A stretch of DNA of 64,000 nucleotides, from contig JAXHMK010000010.1 of assembly GCA_034521495.1 (NCBI GenBank), forward strand, positions 496,001 to 560,000, in the 5' to 3' direction. The first letter of the stretch is position 1. Every line of letters starts with the position of its first letter. The stretch is from Balneolaceae bacterium (lineage in GTDB: Bacteria > Bacteroidota > Rhodothermia > Balneolales > Balneolaceae). The position numbers were made by a program, and so were the translations under genes. Positions 56,223 to 64,000 of this stretch are shown here, piece by piece. Under the pieces are notes generated by a model. The model saw only the letters and a program-made list of their open reading frames with translations, made no database searches and was not told where the DNA came from.

Positions 56223-57248
56223 ATGAAATCAAAAAATAAAAAGATAACTATATACCAGGTTGCACAGCGGGCAGGAGTTGCAATCTCTACGGTATCAAGA
56301 GTTTTAAATAATTCTCCGAATGTTTCCGAAAAAACAAAAGAAAAAGTTAACGAAGCGATCCGGGAGTTGAATTTTCGGCCTCAAGTAAGTGCCCGTAAAC
56401 TTGCCAGCCGGGAACCCCAAATGCTGGCTATCGCTGTCCCCTCGTTTACCACTCCCTATTACAACGAAGTTTTAAAAGGCGTGAAGGATGAGATCGGGGA
56501 TATGGATCTTGATATAGTGATTTATAACACGGGTTCAAAAAATCCTAAAGAAGGGATTGAAAACTTCTTTGATCGTGGTACCGCCGATGCAGTAATTACC
56601 ATCAGTATTGATATTACGGAGACCGTTCATCGTCAACTGCAATCGTCCGAGATACCCGTTGTGTTGATTGGAAGCTCCCACTCATCCTACAATTATTACG
56701 AACTAAATAACCGAAAAGGCGGGTTTTTAGCCGGAGAACACCTAATAAAACATGGCTTTTCAAAGTTAGGAATGATCAAACCCGTATTTAATAATAAATC
56801 TTCCCAGGAACGGGAAGCCGGATTCCTGGAAGCATTGAGAGAATTTAAAATGCCCATCGAGAAAAAATTCTTTATTTCTGGCGAAAGTACAAAGCATGCC
56901 GGTTATACAGAGGAGGCCGGTTTTGAGGCCATATACAAATATGAAAAGATGGGAGAGTTTCCAGATGCTATTTTTTGTGCAAACGACACCCAGGCGATAG
57001 GCGCCTATCATGCTTTAACAAAAATTGGAATGAGAATTCCTGAAGATATCGCCATTATGGGATATGATAACATCAAGTTCACAAAATACCTGGATCTTAC
57101 TACAATCGATCAAAAAATGTATTCAGTGGGTGTATCTGCAACAAAACGCCTGGCTGAAATTATTCGACATAATCCTGACGAAAAAATTCAAAAAGTGATC
57201 GATCCAATCCTCGTTCCAAGAAACTCCACTAAAAATCCGAATGCTTGA
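56223..57248 (+). CDS. LacI-family transcriptional regulator
   Basis: A 341-residue regulator, started at the ATG at 56223 after GGGGAATA; a TTG five codons earlier is less likely. The N-terminal helix-turn-helix is ITIYQVAQRAGVAISTVSRV with LNNSPNVSEKTKEKV and NFRPQVSARKLASR. The effector domain is of the periplasmic-binding-protein type (LAIAVPSFTTPYYNEVLKGV; AIFCANDTQAIGAYHALTKI). Such regulators in Bacteroidota control sugar genes; the sugar genes at 45411-49776 or 58327-59196 are possible targets. It lies 6 bases before purC. Confidence 0.9.
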   Translation: MKSKNKKITIYQVAQRAGVAISTVSRVLNNSPNVSEKTKEKVNEAIRELNFRPQVSARKLASREPQMLAIAVPSFTTPYYNEVLKGVKDEIGDMDLDIVIYNTGSKNPKEGIENFFDRGTADAVITISIDITETVHRQLQSSEIPVVLIGSSHSSYNYYELNNRKGGFLAGEHLIKHGFSKLGMIKPVFNNKSSQEREAGFLEALREFKMPIEKKFFISGESTKHAGYTEEAGFEAIYKYEKMGEFPDAIFCANDTQAIGAYHALTKIGMRIPEDIAIMGYDNIKFTKYLDLTTIDQKMYSVGVSATKRLAEIIRHNPDEKIQKVIDPILVPRNSTKNPNA

Positions 57249-57254
57249 TTCAAG

Positions 57255-58208
57255 ATGAACCAGCAGCAAGCACTTCAGCATTGTATTGTATCTACGAACG
57301 CAAAAAACGCCGGAAAGCCTTACAGGGGAAAAGTACGGGATGTGTACTCTCTTGGCGGTGATGTTCTCGGAATTGTAGTCTCTGATCGAATCTCTGCATT
57401 TGACCATATCATGAAACAGGCGATTCCGTTTAAGGGACAAATTCTCAATCGATTGTCTGCGTTTGGATTCGCAAAAGTGGAAGATATTATTCCAACTCAC
57501 GTGATAGACGTTCCCCATCCAAATGTGATGATCTCTAAAAAGTGTGAACCGATTCCGGTTGAAATTGTGGTAAGGGGATATCTGACTGGTCACGCCTGGC
57601 GTGTGTACAAATCAGGAAAACGAGAACTTTGCGGGGTCACTTTACCGGCAGGAATGAAAGAACACGATCAATTTCCCGAGCCAATCCTGACCCCAGCTAC
57701 AAAAGCGAAAGAAGGGCATGATGAAGATATCTCAGAAAATGAGATCCTGGAACGCGGAATTGTTGATGAAACCCGTTGGAATGAGATTAAAGATAAAGCC
57801 TTTAAACTTTTTAGAAGAGGAACTGAAATAGCTGCAAAGCAGGGGCTTATACTTGTTGATACTAAATATGAAATGGGTTTGAATAACGGAACACTGACGC
57901 TGATTGATGAGGTTCACACCTCGGATTCCTCCCGCTATTTTTACCTTGAGGGTTACGAAAAAAGACAGAAACGAGGTGAGCCACAAAAACAGCTATCCAA
58001 AGAGTTTTTACGAGAATGGCTGATGGAAAAAGGGTTCCAGGGAAAAGAAGGACAAACGCTCCCCGACCTTCCCGATTCATTCAGATGGAGTATCTACCAG
58101 CGATATGCTGAACTATTTGAGACTCTTACCGGACAAAATTTTGAACCTGTGATTATTGAGAATATTGATGAGGATTTGGAGGAGATTTTCGAAGATTACT
58201 TGAAATAA
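57255..58208 (+). CDS. purC: Phosphoribosylaminoimidazole-succinocarboxamide synthase
   Basis: Purine pathway step 8: joins aspartate to CAIR with ATP. It has 317 residues, the longer form also found in yeast Ade1, rather than the 240-residue bacterial form. Seen: GKVRDVYSLGGDVLGIVVSD, RISAFDHIMKQAIPFKGQIL, EIVVRGYLTGHAWRVYK, and LILVDTKYEMGLNNGTLTLI. Only 6 bases after the LacI gene. Confidence 0.94.
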   Translation: MNQQQALQHCIVSTNAKNAGKPYRGKVRDVYSLGGDVLGIVVSDRISAFDHIMKQAIPFKGQILNRLSAFGFAKVEDIIPTHVIDVPHPNVMISKKCEPIPVEIVVRGYLTGHAWRVYKSGKRELCGVTLPAGMKEHDQFPEPILTPATKAKEGHDEDISENEILERGIVDETRWNEIKDKAFKLFRRGTEIAAKQGLILVDTKYEMGLNNGTLTLIDEVHTSDSSRYFYLEGYEKRQKRGEPQKQLSKEFLREWLMEKGFQGKEGQTLPDLPDSFRWSIYQRYAELFETLTGQNFEPVIIENIDEDLEEIFEDYLK

Positions 58209-58326
58209 TCCCACTTGATGATAAGTGTCGGGTGATGATTGTACTCTTTTTACCTCCAATCATTCAAATAATATAACCAGTCAGGTTTACACCCATCGGA
58301 AGGCTTAAACTCTTACAACCTGAGTT

Positions 58327-59196
58327 TTACATTATTTCATCCGGAATTCCATCAATAGATTTTATCTCAATATTTCGATAAAAGATTTCGGCACCTTCCG
58401 ATTGAAGTTGAATTTTTCCTTTTTTTAAAGGATAATTTTTGCCGTTTTTAAGGTATTGCGAATTATAGGTGCGCATGTTCACTTTCCCGTTAACAACATG
58501 AACACTATTGCCATCAAACGTATATATTTCCATTGTATTCCATTCCCCAACAGGTTTCTCAAAATCTTCACTGTGATTACAAACGGCATTTTCAACATCA
58601 AATAACTGGCGGCTGGAATTATCATTATAGATAAACTCATCGCCACTCTTTTGAGCTGGAATTCTTACACTTGTCGTATCTACCGCAATAAAATCACCAC
58701 TGTTTCCAACCATTACCTGGCATTCAAGTGACTGCATCCAAACACCACCCCAGGAACCTTCTTCTCCAATTGAATGGTACAATATTCCGCTGTCCATTGG
58801 CAGATTCTCTCTCGGAGGATATTTCTTATTCCCCCACTTAAACTGTAATCTTAAATGATAGTTTTCATATTCTTGATCGGTAACTAAAATCCCAAAAGTT
58901 TCACCGGAAATTCTTATTGCAGGCTGACCATCCTCTTGGGTTACAGTAAAAACATTAAGCGGATCATTATTCAAGCCAATCGGTTCCAGGTAGTTCCCCT
59001 CTTCATCTTTTGGAATTCCTTCAACTTCTGAGGTAGGTTCGGGTTCTCTTTGATAAGTGTACCAACCGGAGAGATCTTCACCGTTGAATAGTTGAACCCA
59101 ACCGGACTGAGTACGTTGGTATTGATCTGTTGAAATGATACCGGCTGATACCGGTACAACCATAGCAATGACAGTTAAAATTATAATATTTTTCAT
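58327..59196 (-). CDS. Exported DUF1080 (3-keto-disaccharide hydrolase) protein
   Basis: A 289-residue exported protein with a signal peptide to about 18. The DUF1080 fold (GWVQLFNGEDLSGWYTY, YENYHLRLQFKWGN, DSGILYHSIGEEGSWGGVWM, EWNTMEIYTFDGNSVHVVNG) is a concanavalin-like jelly roll. Members of this family have been shown to hydrolyse 3-keto-glycosides, the products of GMC-type 3-dehydrogenases, so it may work with the genes at 45411-48760. Monocistronic. Confidence 0.85.
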   Translation of the reverse strand: MKNIIILTVIAMVVPVSAGIISTDQYQRTQSGWVQLFNGEDLSGWYTYQREPEPTSEVEGIPKDEEGNYLEPIGLNNDPLNVFTVTQEDGQPAIRISGETFGILVTDQEYENYHLRLQFKWGNKKYPPRENLPMDSGILYHSIGEEGSWGGVWMQSLECQVMVGNSGDFIAVDTTSVRIPAQKSGDEFIYNDNSSRQLFDVENAVCNHSEDFEKPVGEWNTMEIYTFDGNSVHVVNGKVNMRTYNSQYLKNGKNYPLKKGKIQLQSEGAEIFYRNIEIKSIDGIPDEIM

Positions 59197-59789
59197 ATCT
59201 CAATATGTATTGAATGAAGATTCTTCCAAGTAATTTAACCAAAAAATGGTACGAAAGAACTATTCTTAGACTTAACCCGGATTATGCACCAAGAAATTTG
59301 GTTGTGCACAAGGCGAAGAGGAAATGGTGACGGAAGGGTACCTGAGTACCCTGAGTAAAGCTTTTCAACTTCAACGCAGTGCACGGGCAAATTTCGTAGC
59401 CATTTGCCACAACACTCAAAATTGAGCTACCATCATTTTCCGATACATCTAATAATATCTGTAACTTAACTTCTATTTTATACTTTTTCGTGAATAATTC
59501 GGGTTAAATAACTATCAAGATTTAGTTTTGATAAATACAGTACTTGTAAAAAAGGCTCTTTCCAAATGATGAGATAATGGTAAAACCAACGATTTGACGG
59601 GTTCTGCAAAACACCGATATCAAGCTTGTTTATTTGAAATAAATAACTCTTTATCCACGCATTCGACAGCTGAAGGAATTTCAGCTGCTTATTCTTACCC
59701 ATCGCCAGATGATATCATTTTTCGTCTATCCAATCGCTCAATCATCTTTTACAGTTTTAGCTGAAGTCGGCTCAACATAGAATGAATGC
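59197..59789. other. 593-base intergenic region with an inverted-repeat element
   Basis: No gene could be supported. The first half holds the inverted repeat described at 59293-59395. The second half (59478-59702) has a minus-strand frame of 74 residues that is AT-rich and without recognisable motifs or a ribosome site. It may be a decayed gene. No tRNA, terminator or strong promoter was seen. Confidence 0.6.
59293..59395. repeat. Imperfect inverted repeat with nested hairpin
   Basis: Arms 59293-59309 and 59379-59395 share GAAATTTG and GTGCAC separated by three mismatched bases, and are inverted. Inside lies a perfect GGGTAC-CTGA-GTACCC hairpin (59336-59351). Each GTGCAC is itself a palindrome. 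Together this makes a stem-loop of about 100 bases. It could be a small non-autonomous mobile element (MITE-like) or an RNA structure. Confidence 0.6.
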
Positions 59790-61070
59790 TCAATAAACAT
59801 CCTCAATCAATGATTTAAGCTGCCGGTATACCCAGCCAAGTTCCTCCTCAGTAATACAGTAGGGCGGCATCAAATAAACCGTATTTCCGAGCGGACGAAT
59901 TAACAGGCCATAGTCATGACTCTTTGTTTTAATCTCCTGTGCAATTGAATTCAGGTATCCACCCTCCTCTTTAGTAGTAAGATCAAATGCAGAAATTGTA
60001 CCTTTAACCCGAACATTTTCAATGATCGGCAGTTCTCTTAGGTCAGCCAGGTGAGTGTGATGTTCTGACTCCATTTTGTGAATTCGTTCCTGCGATTCAG
60101 CCAGGATCTCCATTGAAGCTATAGCTGCCGCACAACCAAGTGGATTTGCCGTATAACTGTGTCCGTGCCAGAATGTTTTGTGAGGATCCTCTGAATAAAA
60201 CGTTTCATACACGGCATCACTACTCACGGTAATTGAAAGAGGGAGGAAACCGCCTGTTAATCCCTTGGCAAGGCATATAATATCTGGCTCAACCTGCGAT
60301 CGTATAGAAGCAAAATTTTTCCCGGTTCGCCCAAATCCGGTCATCACCTCATCAAAAATCAAAAGTGTTTCAAACTGGCGGTTCACCCAGTGGAGCCGCT
60401 GTAAAAACTCTTCACGGCAGATGCGCATCCCTCCCGCTCCCTGGATAAGTGGCTCGATGATAATAGCGGCATATTCATCGGGGTTTTCAACAAGTAGTTT
60501 TTCAATCTCCTCAATAACCCGGTCCTCTTTTTCAGCAATATTTTCATCGCCTTCCCATGTATGCGGGTAATCCACGAAGTCCACTTCAAACAACATATTT
60601 TCAAAAACTTCACTGAAGATTGTGCGGGCTCCGGCAGACATCGCTCCAAACGTATCTCCGTGGTATGCTCCTTCAAAAGCAATTATTTTGTTTCGCGTTT
60701 TTCCAAGATTCTGCCAGTACTGAACGGCCGTTTTTATGGCAACCTCAACTGCAGTCGAACCGTTGTCTGAAAAGAATACCTTGTTGAGTTTACCCGGCAA
60801 CATATTTGTAACCACATCAGCAATCTTTTCGGCCGGATCGTGAGTGAAATTGGCAAAGATGACATGCTCTAATTTTTTTGCCTGTTCATGTATTGCCTCT
60901 GTTATAACCGGATTGGTGTGACCGTGAATATTTACCCACCAACTTGAGATACAATCAACAATTCTCGTTCCATCGTCAAGCTCCAGCCAAATACCCTCGC
61001 CTGAAACAACTTTTTTAGGCTCCGGACTATTTTTCTGAATGGTAAAGGGGTGCCAAATGTGTGGATTCAT
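59790..61070 (-). CDS. bioA: Adenosylmethionine-8-amino-7-oxononanoate aminotransferase
   Basis: Converts KAPA to DAPA in biotin synthesis, using SAM as amino donor. It has 426 residues. Seen: HPFTIQKNSPEPKKVVSGEG, SSWWVNIHGHTNPVITEAIH, FFSDNGSTAVEVAIKTAVQY, LLIFDEVMTGFGRTGKNFAS, and the PLP lysine in CLAKGLTGGFLPLSITVSS. Six bases after bioD. Last gene of the biotin operon in this window. Confidence 0.95.
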   Translation of the reverse strand: MNPHIWHPFTIQKNSPEPKKVVSGEGIWLELDDGTRIVDCISSWWVNIHGHTNPVITEAIHEQAKKLEHVIFANFTHDPAEKIADVVTNMLPGKLNKVFFSDNGSTAVEVAIKTAVQYWQNLGKTRNKIIAFEGAYHGDTFGAMSAGARTIFSEVFENMLFEVDFVDYPHTWEGDENIAEKEDRVIEEIEKLLVENPDEYAAIIIEPLIQGAGGMRICREEFLQRLHWVNRQFETLLIFDEVMTGFGRTGKNFASIRSQVEPDIICLAKGLTGGFLPLSITVSSDAVYETFYSEDPHKTFWHGHSYTANPLGCAAAIASMEILAESQERIHKMESEHHTHLADLRELPIIENVRVKGTISAFDLTTKEEGGYLNSIAQEIKTKSHDYGLLIRPLGNTVYLMPPYCITEEELGWVYRQLKSLIEDVY

Positions 61071-61076
61071 AAACGC

Positions 61077-61718
61077 TTAACTTTCTGTATAGATCGGTTT
61101 TTTTAAAGAAGAGTGGAAGGCTTCATGTATGGTTGTTGGAGTCAGATCTGGTAAAAGAGGGAGTCTGAAAAGGCGCTCAACTTTTCCATATGTAATAATC
61201 GCCTCTTCGTTTGAATTGTGCCTCTCGCCCACTAAGACCACACCAAATACCGGGATATTCCTGTTCCGCATCGCTTCGAGACTGAGCAGGGTGTGATTGA
61301 GCGTTCCCAAACCCGACTTAGCCACCAGTAATGCCGGATATCCAAAATGGGCAATCAGGTCAATCACGTATTGATGATCGTTAATCGGTACAATCAGTCC
61401 ACCGGCTCCTTCAATAATTAGATGTTCCTGATGAGTTTTTGGTTCCGGAATCTCATCAAACCGAATGGTAACACCATCGATCTCAGCTGCAGCATGAGGG
61501 CTCATCGGTTCCGTCAAATTAAAACTCTCTTCGTAAAAATGATCATCAGGAAGACCGGTACTTTTCTTTAGAAACTCTGTATCTGTTATGGGATCGCGAC
61601 CCGCCTGGATCGGTTTCCAGTACCCCGCTTTTAATCCGGAGACAAGTATAGAACTTACCACAGTTTTCCCGATGTCTGTGTCGGTGCCGGTAACAAATAG
61701 TTTTTTGGGATAGGTCAT
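61077..61718 (-). CDS. bioD: Dethiobiotin synthetase
   Basis: ATP-dependent ring closure of DAPA with carbon dioxide. It has 213 residues. P-loop FVTGTDTDIGKTVVSSIL, substrate region YWKPIQAG, EGAGGLIVPI, and PALLVAKSGLGTLNHTLLSL. It overlaps bioC by 4 bases. Confidence 0.94.
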   Translation of the reverse strand: MTYPKKLFVTGTDTDIGKTVVSSILVSGLKAGYWKPIQAGRDPITDTEFLKKSTGLPDDHFYEESFNLTEPMSPHAAAEIDGVTIRFDEIPEPKTHQEHLIIEGAGGLIVPINDHQYVIDLIAHFGYPALLVAKSGLGTLNHTLLSLEAMRNRNIPVFGVVLVGERHNSNEEAIITYGKVERLFRLPLLPDLTPTTIHEAFHSSLKKPIYTES

Positions 61719-62503
61719 GATTCTAAATCTCGTTTTGCCGCAATAAAAGCCGTGTGATACTGGACCTTAATTCCTCCTTTTTCCTGCTCCAGCCAGTAAT
61801 CATTCAACAGTTTTAATTGTTTCAGTGAAAGTGTTTTATGATTCATGTTTGTTGATGTACCCAGTTGTTTTAAATGTCGAAAAAAATCATAAACATTGTC
61901 GAATCTTTCAACCATATCATCTTCGTAATAATCTACCTGGAAAGGCCCCATTGAGAGATCTATTACCACTTTTTCAAGATCCGGAAGTGTATTCCCCGTG
62001 TATGGAATTCCAAGATCAAGACAATATTGTCGCCAGTTTGAAAATGATTCACTTGCCGGAAAGGAGATCAGAATTATTCCACCCGGTTTCAACGAAGAGG
62101 CAATATTTGATAAAGTTTGTGCAGGATGTTTAAACCATTGTGAAACATAATTTCCAGCTATCAGAGCATATATTGACTCCTCAAATTCTGCCTGTTCGGC
62201 ATCCAATGTTTGAAATGATATAGAACCTGTCTCTGAAAATTGTTCTTTGCAATATTCAATCATTTCTTTCGACAGATCCGTAATCATTAACTCTCTATCA
62301 CTAAACATTTCATAAAGATATTTCGTGAAATAGCCGGTTCCCGCACCAATTTCCAGAATGGGTCCCTCGGGAACAGAATACTGCCACGGTTCCAGTGCCT
62401 TTGCAAGCCGATCCGCAATATTTTTTTGGAGATCTGCATGCTCATGGTAATAGTGAACTGCACTGGAAAAATTATTTCTGATATTCTTTTTCAAATCAGC
62501 CAA
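61715..62503 (-). CDS. bioC: Malonyl-ACP O-methyltransferase
   Basis: A SAM-dependent methyltransferase of 262 residues that caps malonyl-ACP so that fatty-acid synthesis makes pimeloyl-ACP. Motif I is PILEIGAGTGYFTKYLYEMF, followed by LMITDLSKEMIEYCKEQF and the FQTLDAEQAEFEESIYALIA region with WFKHPAQTLSNIASSLKPGG. The position between bioH-like and bioD supports the call. 28 bases separate it from the upstream gene. Confidence 0.92.
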   Translation of the reverse strand: MADLKKNIRNNFSSAVHYYHEHADLQKNIADRLAKALEPWQYSVPEGPILEIGAGTGYFTKYLYEMFSDRELMITDLSKEMIEYCKEQFSETGSISFQTLDAEQAEFEESIYALIAGNYVSQWFKHPAQTLSNIASSLKPGGIILISFPASESFSNWRQYCLDLGIPYTGNTLPDLEKVVIDLSMGPFQVDYYEDDMVERFDNVYDFFRHLKQLGTSTNMNHKTLSLKQLKLLNDYWLEQEKGGIKVQYHTAFIAAKRDLES

Positions 62504-62531
62504 AATGTAGCCTGTAGTAATAAAATAGTTC

Positions 62532-63215
62532 TTAATTAAATTTTAGCAGAGAGTTTAATATCTCAAATATTTTTGAACTGTGAGTATATGGAACACCGTG
62601 CCCCGCTTTTTTTATCTCAAAATATTGACTCCTCAAACGGAGCTTTGAAAACATATACCGGGCCAATTCATTATTAACAATTTTATCCTCACTCCCATGG
62701 ATAATTGTAATGGAATTTGTATCAAAGATATCTGCATTCTGTCGATTATCATGATCCAGGTCACCAAGATCGGAAAGTAAGAGGTCGTGTTGTAAATTCT
62801 TGGGCAGATCAAGTTCGGGTTCCTGAGGATAAAAGACGCGCTCATAAAACTTCTGAAGTACTTTTCTTGGTGAGTCTACAAATTGCGATTGCATCTTCCT
62901 GAGTGCAAATTTGGATCTCTTGTACTCTTTTCCTGATTCAGGATGAAATTTTAGAAATCCACTGATAATTACAAGATGATCAGCTTTTTGAAGTACTTCG
63001 GAATCACACCAGTGGAGTCCGTATGAATGGACCAACAACAGTTTTTCTGAGTTCAAAGATTCATCCCAGGAAGGTAACATTGAACCGGAGAAGTAGCCTC
63101 TGTCAGCTGCCTGGAAATGAGCCGATGGAGTCATTTTTTCTTGCAGTGGCTGCCAAATAGATGGGTCAAATCCCCAGCCATGATATGCGATTACCTGGTA
63201 CTTCTTATCACTCAT
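62532..63215 (-). CDS. Pimeloyl-ACP methyl ester esterase-like alpha/beta hydrolase
   Basis: A 227-residue alpha/beta hydrolase when started at the ATG at 63215, which overlaps the bioF stop by 4 bases; a longer form from 63248 lies inside bioF. The oxyanion/opening segment is AYHGWGFDPSIW, the nucleophile elbow LLVHSYGLHW (HSYG; the first Gly of GxSxG is His-flanked), acid Asp in HGSEDKIV, and His in KAGHGVPY. Its place between bioF and bioC suggests it removes the methyl group, the step done by BioH, BioG or BioK. It is divergent in sequence from E. coli BioH. Confidence 0.8.
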   Translation of the reverse strand: MSDKKYQVIAYHGWGFDPSIWQPLQEKMTPSAHFQAADRGYFSGSMLPSWDESLNSEKLLLVHSYGLHWCDSEVLQKADHLVIISGFLKFHPESGKEYKRSKFALRKMQSQFVDSPRKVLQKFYERVFYPQEPELDLPKNLQHDLLLSDLGDLDHDNRQNADIFDTNSITIIHGSEDKIVNNELARYMFSKLRLRSQYFEIKKAGHGVPYTHSSKIFEILNSLLKFN

Positions 63216-64000
63216 GAGTTTGATAACAGCTCCAATAATTTGTTGCAATCTTCTTTGCGATGTGCAGTTGTTAGTGAGATTCTAAATCTGGACCTGTTTT
63301 CCGGTACTGTTGGAGGGCGAATGGCCGTAACAATCATGCCTGCTGCCTTTAATTCGTCGCTTTTTTTGAGAACTGCTTTATCCTCCCCTTCGATAATTGG
63401 AAGAATATGAGAGGGATTTTCACTTGTCTCAAAACTATTCTCTTTTAGTTTTTGATGAAAAAATTTCGACAATTCGTGTAAATACCTTCGTTCTTTCTCC
63501 ATATCCGGAATCAAATCGAGGGCAGCTTCAATCGAGCCGACTATTGAGGGCGGCGGAGCCGTTGAGTAAATAAAACCACTGCAATAATTGATCAAAGCTT
63601 CAGTAATTATTTTGGATGAAGCTACAAAAGCTCCAAACGATCCTGCAGCTTTACCAAACGTTCCGATTAGCAGATCGATCTCCTTATAGTCTTCACCAAA
63701 ACCCAATCCATTTTCTCCATAAACTCCAAACGCATGTGCATCATCTACATAGAGTTTCGCTCCATACTTCCTGGATAATTGAATAATTTTATCCAATGGC
63801 GCCCGATCTCCATCCATACTAAAAAGTGACTCGGTTACAATCCAAACTTCTGAAGATTTACCATTGGATTTTCGTTTTAAAAAAGTTTCAAGATGATCCA
63901 TGTCATTATGCCTGAACCGATAAAAATCGGCTTTTGATGCCAGGCAACCAGTTAAAATACTGTTGTGGCATAGCTGATCCGTTATGATCACATCATTTTT
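63212..64000 (-). CDS. bioF: 8-amino-7-oxononanoate synthase, partial
   Basis: C-terminal part of a PLP enzyme that condenses pimeloyl-ACP with alanine; the N-terminus lies beyond the right edge and the frame stays open to 64000. Visible: DQLCHNSILTGCLASKADFY, WIVTESLFSMDGDRAPLDKI, YVDDAHAFGVYGENGLGFGE, the PLP lysine in GTFGKAAGSFGAFV, and PTVPENRSRFRISLTTAHR. First visible gene of the biotin operon. Confidence 0.93.
   Translation of the reverse strand, partial: KNDVIITDQLCHNSILTGCLASKADFYRFRHNDMDHLETFLKRKSNGKSSEVWIVTESLFSMDGDRAPLDKIIQLSRKYGAKLYVDDAHAFGVYGENGLGFGEDYKEIDLLIGTFGKAAGSFGAFVASSKIITEALINYCSGFIYSTAPPPSIVGSIEAALDLIPDMEKERRYLHELSKFFHQKLKENSFETSENPSHILPIIEGEDKAVLKKSDELKAAGMIVTAIRPPTVPENRSRFRISLTTAHRKEDCNKLLELLSNS

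Noticed and set aside
59478-59702. A 74-residue minus-strand frame
   Set aside because: AT-rich, no motif and no ribosome site. It could be a decayed gene but cannot be supported.
1-64000. tRNA, rRNA, CRISPR array, prophage or replication origin
   Set aside because: No tRNA-like cloverleaf, no regularly spaced short repeats, and no phage or replication-initiation genes were seen.

Overview
The window is a chromosomal segment of a Gram-negative bacterium of the Bacteroidota/Balneolota/Rhodothermota group, most likely a Balneolaceae-like marine or halophilic organism. This is inferred from the many short lipoproteins, a secreted nuclease with a type IX (NYPNPFNP) C-terminal sorting domain, weak Shine-Dalgarno sequences, one candidate TAnnTTTG -7 element and the gene repertoire. 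No rRNA, tRNA, CRISPR array or prophage was seen. Genes are dense, in short operons on both strands.

Layout. 1-4377 (minus) is a drug-efflux operon of YbhFSR type: TetR regulator, TolC-like channel, lipoprotein HlyD-like adaptor, a 35-residue small ORF and two ABC ATPases matching the two halves of YbhF. The permeases would lie beyond the left edge. 4559-6295 is a complete, GC-richer IS1182-like element with AATT on both sides, next to a 5'-truncated lipocalin-like remnant. 6883-15201 is a loose set: two exported two-repeat proteins, a polyphosphate glucokinase, membrane proteins, an AraC regulator and the secreted nuclease. 15234-17203 is a thymidine kinase/nucleoside transporter pair. 17337-24692 is a five-gene envelope operon: two parvulin-like lipoproteins, SurA, MoxR and a VWA-like membrane protein. 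24690-24965 (minus) holds what I judge the most interesting element: an unidentified, highly structured RNA with its own terminator.

25117-45179 is mostly housekeeping: apt, tadA, a hydrolase-DedA fusion beside plsC, rpiB-glyA, tatC, an FKBP lipoprotein, alr, an FAD carotenoid-type oxidoreductase, sppA, rho, and a thioredoxin-like/pabC/folC operon. A tandem 147-bp hairpin-bearing repeat lies between an MBL-fold gene and rho. 45411-49776 carries a sugar-oxidation group (gluconate-dehydrogenase subunit 3-like protein, GMC oxidoreductase, sugar isomerase/epimerase, PfkB kinase). A DUF1080 hydrolase at 58327-59196 and a LacI regulator at 56223 may belong to the same metabolism. 51684-58208 has tonB, murQ-accC, a squalene/phytoene synthase and purC. 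59790-64000 (minus) is a biotin operon bioF-bioH-like-bioC-bioD-bioA, with bioF cut by the right edge.

Several proteins lack expected active-site or metal residues: the hydrolase-DedA fusion, the thioredoxin-like protein and thymidine kinase. These, with the RNA and the hairpin repeats, are the main points for a second look. All calls rest on reading motifs by eye; no database search was possible.
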